From NCBI GenBank assembly GCA_030672465.1, contig DAOVGJ010000109.1:1-5854 (forward strand): 5,854 nucleotides of DNA. The letters are read 5' to 3'. The stretch is from Pseudomonadota bacterium (lineage in GTDB: Bacteria > Desulfobacterota > BSN033 > WVXP01 > G020346125). Shown here in pieces: positions 1 through 5,389 of this stretch (positions within the stretch are counted from its first letter, which is position 1; every line of letters begins with the position of its first letter). Position numbers and translations under genes: made by a program. The notes below the pieces were generated by a model, which saw only the letters and a list, made by a program, of their open reading frames with translations, had not been told where the DNA came from and did not search any database.

Positions 1-1938
1 TTCCATCATCCCAAAAACCTGCATGGCCTTGCTATTTCTCAATTCACACGCGTTGTTGGGACAGGCAGCGATGCAGGCTCCACAGCCTTGACACAGGGCT
101 TCATGAACCTTTGAAATCCTCCGGTATTCGTCCATCTCCCGAGCCTCATAGGGACAGACCTGCACACAGATACCACACCCGCTACAGATCTCCGTATCGA
201 CGAAGGCCACCAGCGGGTCTTGGAGCAGAACGTCCTGGGAGAAGAGGGCCTGGATTTTACTGGCCGTGGCACTGGCTTGGGCCACGGTATCGGTAATATC
301 CTTCGGCCCCTGTCCACACCCCGCGAGAAAAATTCCCTTCGTAGGACTCTCCACGGGATAGAGTTTGATATGGGCCTCGGTCAAAAACCCGTGTTTATCC
401 GTGGTCGCCCTCAACTTAGCGGCGATATCCTTAATCCCCTGGCTCGGCACGACAGCCGTGGCCAAAACAACCATATCCGCAGCGATCTCCACTTTCCTGT
501 TGGTTAAGGTATCCTCTCCCCAAACCTTAATTTTATCCCCTTCCCGAAACACCCTGGCCACGCGACCCCTCAAATAGACTAGTTCCTCTTCCTCGATGGT
601 CCCTTGCAAGAATTGCTCATATCCCTTGCTGTCTGTCCTGATATCCATAAAGAAGATATACGGTTGGGCTCCCGGAACCTTTTGTTTCAGGAGTTTGGCC
701 TGTTTCGCGGTATACATACAACAGACCCGTGAACAATAGGGCATATATCGCTCCGGGTCCCGGGAGGCCACACATTGGATGAAGACGATCTCCTGGGGAA
801 TCCTCCCATCCGAAGGCCGCCGAATCTCTCCCCCCGTAGGACCCGAGGGGGAAAGCATGCGCTCAAAGGCGAGCCCATCGATCACATCGGGAATCCGACC
901 GTAACCGTATTCCCCAATCTCCTCCATTGGGAAGAGGTCGTAGCCCGTGGCGACAACGATGGTCCCCACTCGCTCTTCAAGAAGCCCTTCCCCTTGATCG
1001 TATTGGATGGCCCCCTCCGGGCAGGCCTCTTGGCAGATGGTACACGTCCCATCCAATAGATAGCGACAATGGTTCGGATCGATAACGGGTTTTCCCGAAT
1101 CTCCGGGAGCAGCCCAGGTATAGATCGCCTTTCTCATCTTCAACCCCCTTTCGAATTCCGAGGGGGTCTCAACGGGACATTTCTCCAAACAGGCTCCGCA
1201 GGCGGTACACTTCTCCCAATCCACATAGGTTGGTTTACGACGGATGCGCACATCGAAATTCCCGATAAACCCCTTTACCTCCTCAACCTCGCAGTACGGC
1301 ATCACTTTTATCTTCGAGTGGCTTGTAATCTCCGCTTTTTTGGGACCCAGGATACACCGCGCATCGTCCAAATGGGGAAACGTCTGGAAAAGCTGACCCA
1401 ATCTTCCCCCCACGGAAGGCTGCCGTTCCACCAGAATGACTTCGAATCCCGCGTCGGCCAAATCGATGGACGCCGTTATCCCCGCGATTCCGCCGCCGAT
1501 GACCAAAACCCGTTTCGTGAGGGGCATCGTGAGGGTCTCGAGGGTTTCGTTCTGTCTCAGTTTCTCCAGGACAGACCGAATGATATCCCCCGCCTTTTGG
1601 GTTGCCAATTCCTTATTCCCCTGATGGACCCAGCTACACTGCTCTCGTATATTGGCAATCTCACACACATAGGGGTTTAAGCCTTCCGATGTAACCGCCT
1701 TGCGAAATGTCACCTCATGCATGGTGGGGGAACAACAGGCAACCACCACCCCATCCAATCCCTCTTCTCGGATGGCGTTTCGAATGAGCAGTTGCCCTGG
1801 GTCCGAACACATGTAAATGTAGTCCTCGCTGTGAACTACATCCCCTATTTCCCCTATCTCCCGAGCCACCTTCTTGACATCGACGGTTCCGGCAATGTTT
1901 AGACCGCAATGGCAGATAAAAACGCCGAGCCGCTTCAT
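1..1938 (-). CDS. hdrA: HdrA-like FAD/iron-sulfur subunit, full-domain paralogue, 3' end cut by window edge
   Basis: Heterodisulfide reductase subunit A-like flavoprotein, by family knowledge the cytoplasmic FAD subunit that splits or relays electrons to HdrC/HdrB. The frame is open for 646 codons from ATG 1938 to the left edge with no stop. GGGAG at 1943-1947 lies 4 bases before the ATG. Domains in order: N-terminal HdrA domain (about 1-138; CHCG at 9-12, CSDPG at 44-48, CCSP at 68-71, IREQCSWVH at 97-105); FAD-binding GGGIAG at 148-153 and E171; inserted ferredoxin (Cys 244, 247, 250, 254 and 291, 299, 302, 306); C-x12-C-x3-CC at 389, 402, 406, 407; flavin-domain end with GCGQGPKD near 540-547; C-terminal two-cluster ferredoxin (585, 588, 591, 595 and 616, 619, 622, 626). 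Odd: the usual DCxxC after TFP reads DDARC (191-195), so one family cysteine is Asp192. The true C terminus is probably close, but a fusion to an MvhD-type domain cannot be excluded. Confidence 0.93.
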   Translation of the reverse strand, partial: MKRLGVFICHCGLNIAGTVDVKKVAREIGEIGDVVHSEDYIYMCSDPGQLLIRNAIREEGLDGVVVACCSPTMHEVTFRKAVTSEGLNPYVCEIANIREQCSWVHQGNKELATQKAGDIIRSVLEKLRQNETLETLTMPLTKRVLVIGGGIAGITASIDLADAGFEVILVERQPSVGGRLGQLFQTFPHLDDARCILGPKKAEITSHSKIKVMPYCEVEEVKGFIGNFDVRIRRKPTYVDWEKCTACGACLEKCPVETPSEFERGLKMRKAIYTWAAPGDSGKPVIDPNHCRYLLDGTCTICQEACPEGAIQYDQGEGLLEERVGTIVVATGYDLFPMEEIGEYGYGRIPDVIDGLAFERMLSPSGPTGGEIRRPSDGRIPQEIVFIQCVASRDPERYMPYCSRVCCMYTAKQAKLLKQKVPGAQPYIFFMDIRTDSKGYEQFLQGTIEEEELVYLRGRVARVFREGDKIKVWGEDTLTNRKVEIAADMVVLATAVVPSQGIKDIAAKLRATTDKHGFLTEAHIKLYPVESPTKGIFLAGCGQGPKDITDTVAQASATASKIQALFSQDVLLQDPLVAFVDTEICSGCGICVQVCPYEAREMDEYRRISKVHEALCQGCGACIAACPNNACELRNSKAMQVFGMME

Positions 1939-1944
1939 ATTACT

Positions 1945-2010
1945 CCCGTGTCCGTTTTCCGTGACGCGTGTCCGTGGTTCTTGCTCGTGAAACGTTATTC
2001 GTGTTCGTCA
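1945..2010 (+). repeat. Left block of degenerate TCCGTG / TCCGTNN units
   Basis: Read on the plus strand the block can be cut into 6- and 7-base units: CCCGTG (1945), TCCGTTT (1951), TCCGTGA (1958), CGCGTG (1965), TCCGTGG (1971), then more decayed units, and TTCGTG TTCGTCA at 1998-2010. The alternating 6+7 spacing gives a 13-base composite period. It abuts the ribosome binding site of the downstream hdrA. Confidence 0.7.
1947..1975 (+). repeat. Left arm of 29-base imperfect inverted repeat
   Basis: The arm pairs with the reverse complement of 2134-2162. By eye 26 of 29 positions match and all three differences are C/T. The arm starts at the last base of the GGGAG ribosome binding site complement (1943-1947) of the downstream hdrA. 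Confidence 0.75.
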
Positions 2011-2013
2011 TCA

Positions 2014-2048
2014 GTTATTTGTCATTTGGCATTTGACATTTGTCATTG
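2014..2048 (+). repeat. Five tandem heptads of the form GNYATTK
   Basis: Five consecutive 7-base units read GTTATTT (2014), GTCATTT (2021), GGCATTT (2028), GACATTT (2035) and GTCATTG (2042). They are AT-rich, unlike the flanking CG-rich units. The run contains TGACA-TT-TGTCA (2034-2045), a 5-base-arm palindrome that may simply follow from the heptad composition. Confidence 0.75.
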
Positions 2049-2058
2049 ATTCTCGTGG

Positions 2059-2120
2059 TCCGTGTCCGTGATCCGCTTTCCGTGTCCGCAATTCGTGTCC
2101 GTATTCCGTGTCCGTGATCC
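2059..2120 (+). repeat. Right-centre tandem block of TCCGTG / TCCGNNN units
   Basis: The cleanest part of the repeat region. Units in order: TCCGTG (2059), TCCGTGA (2065), TCCGCTT (2072), TCCGTG (2079), TCCGCAA (2085), TTCGTG (2092), TCCGTAT (2098), TCCGTG (2105), TCCGTGA (2111). A 16-base exact direct repeat, TCCGTGTCCGTGATCC, occurs at 2059-2074 and 2105-2120. Confidence 0.85.
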
Positions 2121-2133
2121 TTTAATCTTTCTT

Positions 2134-2162
2134 ACGGGCACGCATCACGGAGAACGGACACG
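2134..2162 (-). repeat. Right arm of 29-base imperfect inverted repeat
   Basis: Reverse complement of this arm matches 1947-1975 at 26 of 29 positions. Further inverted matches extend outside it: CGTGTCCGCAATT is found at 2081-2093 and inverted at 2170-2182, and CCGTGGTTC at 1972-1980 and inverted at 2182-2190. The right flank is thus built from the same 6/7-base units but in the opposite orientation. Confidence 0.75.
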
Positions 2163-2207
2163 TCAGCTAAATTGCGGACACGAACCACGGATGAACGATC
2201 TCCCAAT

Positions 2208-3908
2208 TCAGTGTTGGGCAAATAACGCCTGAACTTTACTCGCCGCGGCATCCCCTTGGGCTACCGTATCGGCGATGTCCTTTGGTCCTTGAGCGCATCC
2301 CGCCAAATAGACCCCTTCAACCCCAGTTTCCACCGGATAGAGCTTCCACTGGGCCTCCGTCAAAAAACCATATTCATCAGTCTTGATGTGAAGCTTCTCA
2401 GCAAGCTCCCTTATCCCATGGCTTGGGATCATGGCCGTGGCTAAGACGACCATATCCGCTGCAATATCCACCTTTTTCCCGGTCAGCGTATCGACACCCC
2501 ACACCACGACATGGTCGTTATCCCTAAACAAGCGCGATACCCGCCCCCTGAGGTACAGAATACCCTCCTCCTCCACTCCCTGTTGGATGAATTCCTCATA
2601 TCCCTTCCCCATGGAACGGATATCCATATAGAAGATGTATGCACGACCATCATGGACTTTATGTTTATAGAGCCTCGCATGCTTGGCCGTGTACATACAA
2701 CAAGCACGTGAGCAGTAGGGCATATATCGCTCCGGGTCCCGGGATGCCACACACTGGATAAAGACCATCTCCTTAGGGATACGGCCATCGGAGGGCCGCC
2801 GGATTTCTCCCGCGGTGGGTCCTGATGCTGAAAGTAGCCGCTCGAAGGCAAGGCCATCAATGACATCGGGAACATCCCCGTACCCATATTCCCCGATCTC
2901 CTCCTTGGGATAGAGATCGAATCCCGTGGCGACGATGATGGCCCCTACCCTCTCCTCGATAAACGTGTCCTCCTGTTCGTAATCGATGGCGCCGACGGGA
3001 CAGACCTTTTCACAAACCCTGCACTTTCCCCTCGTGAAATACCGGCAGAGCTCACGATTGATAACGGGTTTATTGGGAACGGCCTGAGGGGAAAGGGTAT
3101 AGATGGCCTTTCCCGGTCCGATTCCCCGTTCGAATTCCGAATGGACTTTGCTGGGGCACTTCTCCTGGCACAATCCGCAGCCAGTGCATTTCGCCCAGTC
3201 CACATAGGCGGCCTTCCTGCGGATCTTCACGAGAAAATTCCCCACCTCTCCGGAAACGGATTCAATCTCCGCATAGGTGATCAATCGAATCTGAGAATGC
3301 TGTCCCGTCTCAACGGTCTTCGGAGTCAGGGTGCACTGGGCACAGTCCAATGTCGGGAAGGTCTCGGAAAGCTGGAGCATTCGACCTCCAATAGAGGGAA
3401 GTCGATCCACCAAGAGGACCTCATAGCCTGCATTGCCCAAATCGATGGACGCAGTAATCCCGGTAATCCCACCCCCGATTACCATAACTCGCTTTGTAAA
3501 AGGGACCCCTTGGCTTTTTGAAGGCACCCTCTCTCGAATTTCATCGATTTTCCTCTCGATGAGAATTAAGACGTCCCCCGTCGCCTCCTGCAAACCGCCC
3601 CTTTCAGGGGCAGGCCGTATACCGAGCACCTCGCTCAGAGACGGATTGAGTCCCCATTGTCTCAGTGCCTTCTTGAAGGTAGGTCCAAACAGTTCTGGCT
3701 TAGAGCAAGTCACTATTGCCCTATCCAACTCGCTTTTTTCCAAAAAGGCGCGAATTGCTTCCATCCCCAATTCCGAACAGACCGGCGGATAATGGATGAA
3801 CGGGAGAACGTCTCCCCTCCTCTTCAAACCCTCAACGAGTACTTCCGGGTTGAAAAGGGGAACCCCTTCAAGCTCACATGGACAAAGGACCACGCCTACT
3901 CTACCCAT
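2208..3908 (-). CDS. hdrA: HdrA-like FAD/iron-sulfur subunit lacking the C-terminal ferredoxin (566 aa)
   Basis: HdrA-family flavoprotein, expected to sit in the cytoplasm with HdrB and HdrC and pass electrons through FAD and [4Fe-4S] clusters. ATG 3908 follows the hdrB stop by 7 bases; the ribosome site GAGGA overlaps that TGA, implying translational coupling. Seen: diverged N-terminal domain (1 to about 138) keeping Cys 9, 11, 44 and 68 but lacking the NPYxxEIANIREQCSWVH region; FAD motif GGGITG 145-150 with D168; the usual DCAQC at 188-192; inserted ferredoxin (Cys 241, 244, 247, 251 and 288, 296, 299, 303); C-x12-C-x3-CC at 386, 399, 403, 404; flavin-domain end GCAQGPKD at 537-544. It stops at ALFAQH, exactly where its downstream paralogue continues into a two-cluster ferredoxin. 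The middle is very close to that paralogue. Likely an HdrA' partner; an independent role is possible. Confidence 0.93.
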   Translation of the reverse strand: MGRVGVVLCPCELEGVPLFNPEVLVEGLKRRGDVLPFIHYPPVCSELGMEAIRAFLEKSELDRAIVTCSKPELFGPTFKKALRQWGLNPSLSEVLGIRPAPERGGLQEATGDVLILIERKIDEIRERVPSKSQGVPFTKRVMVIGGGITGITASIDLGNAGYEVLLVDRLPSIGGRMLQLSETFPTLDCAQCTLTPKTVETGQHSQIRLITYAEIESVSGEVGNFLVKIRRKAAYVDWAKCTGCGLCQEKCPSKVHSEFERGIGPGKAIYTLSPQAVPNKPVINRELCRYFTRGKCRVCEKVCPVGAIDYEQEDTFIEERVGAIIVATGFDLYPKEEIGEYGYGDVPDVIDGLAFERLLSASGPTAGEIRRPSDGRIPKEMVFIQCVASRDPERYMPYCSRACCMYTAKHARLYKHKVHDGRAYIFYMDIRSMGKGYEEFIQQGVEEEGILYLRGRVSRLFRDNDHVVVWGVDTLTGKKVDIAADMVVLATAMIPSHGIRELAEKLHIKTDEYGFLTEAQWKLYPVETGVEGVYLAGCAQGPKDIADTVAQGDAAASKVQALFAQH

Positions 3909-3918
3909 CTTTTCCTCA
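3909..3918 (-). promoter_or_regulatory. Ribosome binding site of the 566-aa hdrA, overlapping the hdrB stop
   Basis: On the minus strand TGAGGAAAAG directly precedes ATG 3908. Its first three bases are the hdrB stop codon and GAGGA lies 4 bases before the start. This fixes the start and points to coupled translation of hdrB and hdrA. Confidence 0.7.
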
Positions 3919-4785
3919 CAACAACCCTTTCTCCTTCATGAGGGGGCGGGGATCGACATCGTTTCGATTGAAATCCAATTTCTCTATTGGCAATCCCAAC
4001 GCCAGCCCCAAGAGCTGGGTAAAATAGATAATCGGTATGCCCGGGAAATCATTATACCTTTCGCGAATTTCCCTCTGCATGCTATCGATATTGAACTGAC
4101 AGAGAGGGCAGGTGGTTGTCACCGCTTCGGCCCCGTTCTTCAGGGCCGAATTGAGAATGGCATATGCACATTCCATTGCCACCTCTGGAGCCCCAACGGA
4201 CTGAAAGGCACCACAGCACTCGATCTTATAGGGAAAATCCACCGGCTCACAGGTGATGCCCTCCAGAAATTCCTCGAAGATCGTTGGGGCCTCTTTATCG
4301 TCGAACTCCATCTCCTCAAAGGGGCGAAGGAGCATACACCCATAAAAAGGTGCCACCTTTAACCCCTGGAGATCCCTTTTCACGGCCGCTTTTAGGGAAT
4401 CGAACCCCACATCTCGCTTGAGAATCTCCAAATAGTGAAGGACCTGAACATCTCCTTGGTAATCCATTTCGATGAAGGTATTGATCTTCTCCCGCCTCTC
4501 CTCATCCCCTCTGATGAGCCGATTGGTCCGCTTGATCACATTAAAACAGACGGAACAGAGCGTGGTCAGTGTACCCCCTTCCTCCTTCGCCCTGGCCAAG
4601 ATTCGAGCGGGGGGCGCCAGTGCCATGATATTGTCCTTCGCCAGGGGAAATGCGGCGCCGCAACACGTCCAGTTGGATAGCTCTTTCAATTCAAACCCAA
4701 GAACCTTTGCGCACTCCCTTCCCGCTTCGTCCAGGTTTTTAGCCTTCGTATACAGGGTACAGCCGGGGAAATAGAGATATTCCAT
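3916..4785 (-). CDS. hdrB: HdrB-like subunit with two CCG domains (289 aa)
   Basis: Heterodisulfide reductase subunit B, in characterised relatives the disulfide-reducing catalytic subunit carrying two noncubane [4Fe-4S] clusters. Both cysteine-rich CCG domains are intact: first Cys 9, 41, 42, 77, 80; second Cys 150, 190, 191, 226, 229. The CCG signatures read TCCGAAF and ECCGAFQ, each followed by CxxC (CSVC, CPLC). All ten expected ligand cysteines are present and the length is normal for HdrB, so both clusters are probably built. No signal peptide or membrane segment is seen. ATG 4785 has GAGGGAG (4793-4799) with 7 bases of spacing. It lies 36 bases after hdrC and 7 bases before hdrA. The natural disulfide is unknown; in a bacterium it need not be CoM-S-S-CoB and could be, for example, a DsrC-type protein trisulfide or another thiol. 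A methanogen-type substrate would need an archaeal host. Confidence 0.95.
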   Translation of the reverse strand: MEYLYFPGCTLYTKAKNLDEAGRECAKVLGFELKELSNWTCCGAAFPLAKDNIMALAPPARILARAKEEGGTLTTLCSVCFNVIKRTNRLIRGDEERREKINTFIEMDYQGDVQVLHYLEILKRDVGFDSLKAAVKRDLQGLKVAPFYGCMLLRPFEEMEFDDKEAPTIFEEFLEGITCEPVDFPYKIECCGAFQSVGAPEVAMECAYAILNSALKNGAEAVTTTCPLCQFNIDSMQREIRERYNDFPGIPIIYFTQLLGLALGLPIEKLDFNRNDVDPRPLMKEKGLL

Positions 4786-4821
4786 AGTACAACTCCCTCA
4801 CCGACTACCGATCCCGGTCCA

Positions 4822-5235
4822 TTACGAACTGAACTTCCTAAACCCGCTGATCAGTGCAATTTGGGGAACCCGCTCCAAGAATTCCTCCGATAGCTCCGCT
4901 ACCTCGAGACGATCCAGGCGCTCCTTCTTCCTCAGGATCACAAGCCTTATCGCTTCCATGATCCTCGCGATATCCAGACCCTTAGGACATCTGGATGTAC
5001 ACTGGAGACAGGAGGCACACATCCAAAAGGTATTGGATTTGAGGACCTCTTCCTCCAACCCGAGAAGGCAGAATCGAATAACCTGATGGGGACCCAAATC
5101 CATGGCAAAGGAGACGGGACAACCCGCAGTACAATTTCCGCATTGATAACAGGCAAAAAGGTTCTGCCCACTGATCTCCTCAACCTTTTGAGCAAACTCG
5201 TTGTGGACCTTTCGACGAGAAACCTCAATTTTCAT
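4822..5235 (-). CDS. hdrC: HdrC-like ferredoxin subunit (137 aa)
   Basis: Heterodisulfide reductase subunit C, a small soluble protein that wires electrons between HdrA and HdrB. Two classic cluster motifs are present: Cys 29, 32, 35, 39 (CYQCGNCTAGCP) and Cys 73, 76, 79, 83 (CASCLQCTSRCP), so two [4Fe-4S] clusters are expected. The C terminus RVPQIALISGFRKFSS is the usual ending of bacterial HdrC. It is shorter than many HdrC proteins (commonly somewhat above 150 residues), but both cluster motifs and the tail are there, so it looks complete. The ATG at 5235 (MKIEVSRRK) is chosen over an in-frame upstream ATG at 5349 because a strong GGGAGAAGGAG lies just before it and the extra 38 residues resemble no HdrC N terminus. 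No membrane segment is present, so it is not the HdrE-linked or Dsr/Qmo membrane type. Confidence 0.94.
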   Translation of the reverse strand: MKIEVSRRKVHNEFAQKVEEISGQNLFACYQCGNCTAGCPVSFAMDLGPHQVIRFCLLGLEEEVLKSNTFWMCASCLQCTSRCPKGLDIARIMEAIRLVILRKKERLDRLEVAELSEEFLERVPQIALISGFRKFSS

Positions 5236-5236
5236 G

Positions 5237-5247
5237 CTCCTTCTCCC
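5237..5247 (-). promoter_or_regulatory. Ribosome binding site that decides the hdrC start
   Basis: GGGAGAAGGAG on the minus strand; the distal GGAG (5243-5246) leaves 7 bases to ATG 5235. It supports the short start over the in-frame ATG at 5349. Confidence 0.75.
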
Positions 5248-5332
5248 AACCAAATCAGAAAACAAAAAGGACCCTTCTCTTTGGAACTTTGGCCTCGCGA
5301 CCTCTCCAGGCCTCAGCAAAGGCCCTATTAAA

Positions 5333-5362
5333 AATATACCAACTTCCAACGAAGTCCAACAA
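5333..5362 (-). promoter_or_regulatory. Possible sigma-70-type promoter for hdrCBA
   Basis: On the minus strand a TATATT box (5333-5338) is preceded by TTGTTG (5357-5362) with an 18-base spacer, or by TTGGAC (5354-5359) with a 15-base spacer. The -10 box matches the consensus at five of six bases and the -35 is weak. The position, about 100 bases before the hdrC ATG and after the fumarase stop, is reasonable. This is a motif match only. Confidence 0.3.
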
Positions 5363-5389
5363 GGACCGGCATCGCGGCCTTACGTTCCC

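Larger units (their letters stand above)
1939..2207. other. 269-base gap between the two hdrA genes, filled with short repeats
   Basis: No coding sequence is visible on either strand. Almost the whole gap is built from short repeated units described separately: TCCGTG/TCCGTNN units on both sides in opposite orientations, and a run of T-rich heptads in the centre. No clear sigma-70 promoter facing the downstream hdrA and no intrinsic terminator (GC stem plus T run) for the upstream hdrA was found. The downstream hdrA may therefore still be read from the upstream operon. Confidence 0.8.
5236..5389 (-). other. 154-base leader between fumarase beta subunit and hdrC
   Basis: No convincing gene lies here. 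It contains a possible promoter, the hdrC ribosome binding site, and three related segments on the minus strand, GGCCT, AGGCCT and AGGCC (about 5288-5325). The middle one could pair with either neighbour, giving two mutually exclusive short hairpins. A T-rich stretch (CTTTTTGTTTT on the minus strand, about 5259-5269) follows without a strong stem immediately before it. The gap is the most likely place for the hdr operon to start. Confidence 0.5.

Noticed and set aside
1069..1680. 203-codon plus-strand open frame opposite the long hdrA
   Set aside because: It lies antisense to a clear HdrA frame with all its cluster motifs; its translation has no recognisable domain and reflects the codon bias of the real gene.
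1..1938. Long hdrA as a frameshifted pseudogene, because only short fragments seemed closed on that strand
   Set aside because: Reading every codon from 1938 to 1 gives one uninterrupted frame of 646 residues with all domains in order; it simply runs off the edge.
2033..2061. Plus-strand promoter with TTGACA at 2033
   Set aside because: No -10 box at 16-18 bases spacing and no plus-strand gene follows; the match comes from the heptad repeat.
1945..2191. CRISPR array
   Set aside because: Units are 6-7 bases with no unique spacers of constant length and no cas genes nearby; it is a simple-sequence type repeat.
1939..2207. Insertion sequence or miniature transposon remnant
   Set aside because: There is an inverted repeat, but no flanking target-site duplication or transposase fragment was found, and the arms are built from the same small units that fill the interior.
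3796..4362. 188-codon plus-strand open frame spanning the hdrA/hdrB junction
   Set aside because: It is antisense to the end of hdrB and the start of hdrA, has no recognisable motif and no matching ribosome site.
5236..5349. Longer hdrC start at 5349 adding 38 residues
   Set aside because: The extension resembles no HdrC N terminus, overlaps the possible promoter and leader, and a strong ribosome site sits just before ATG 5235.
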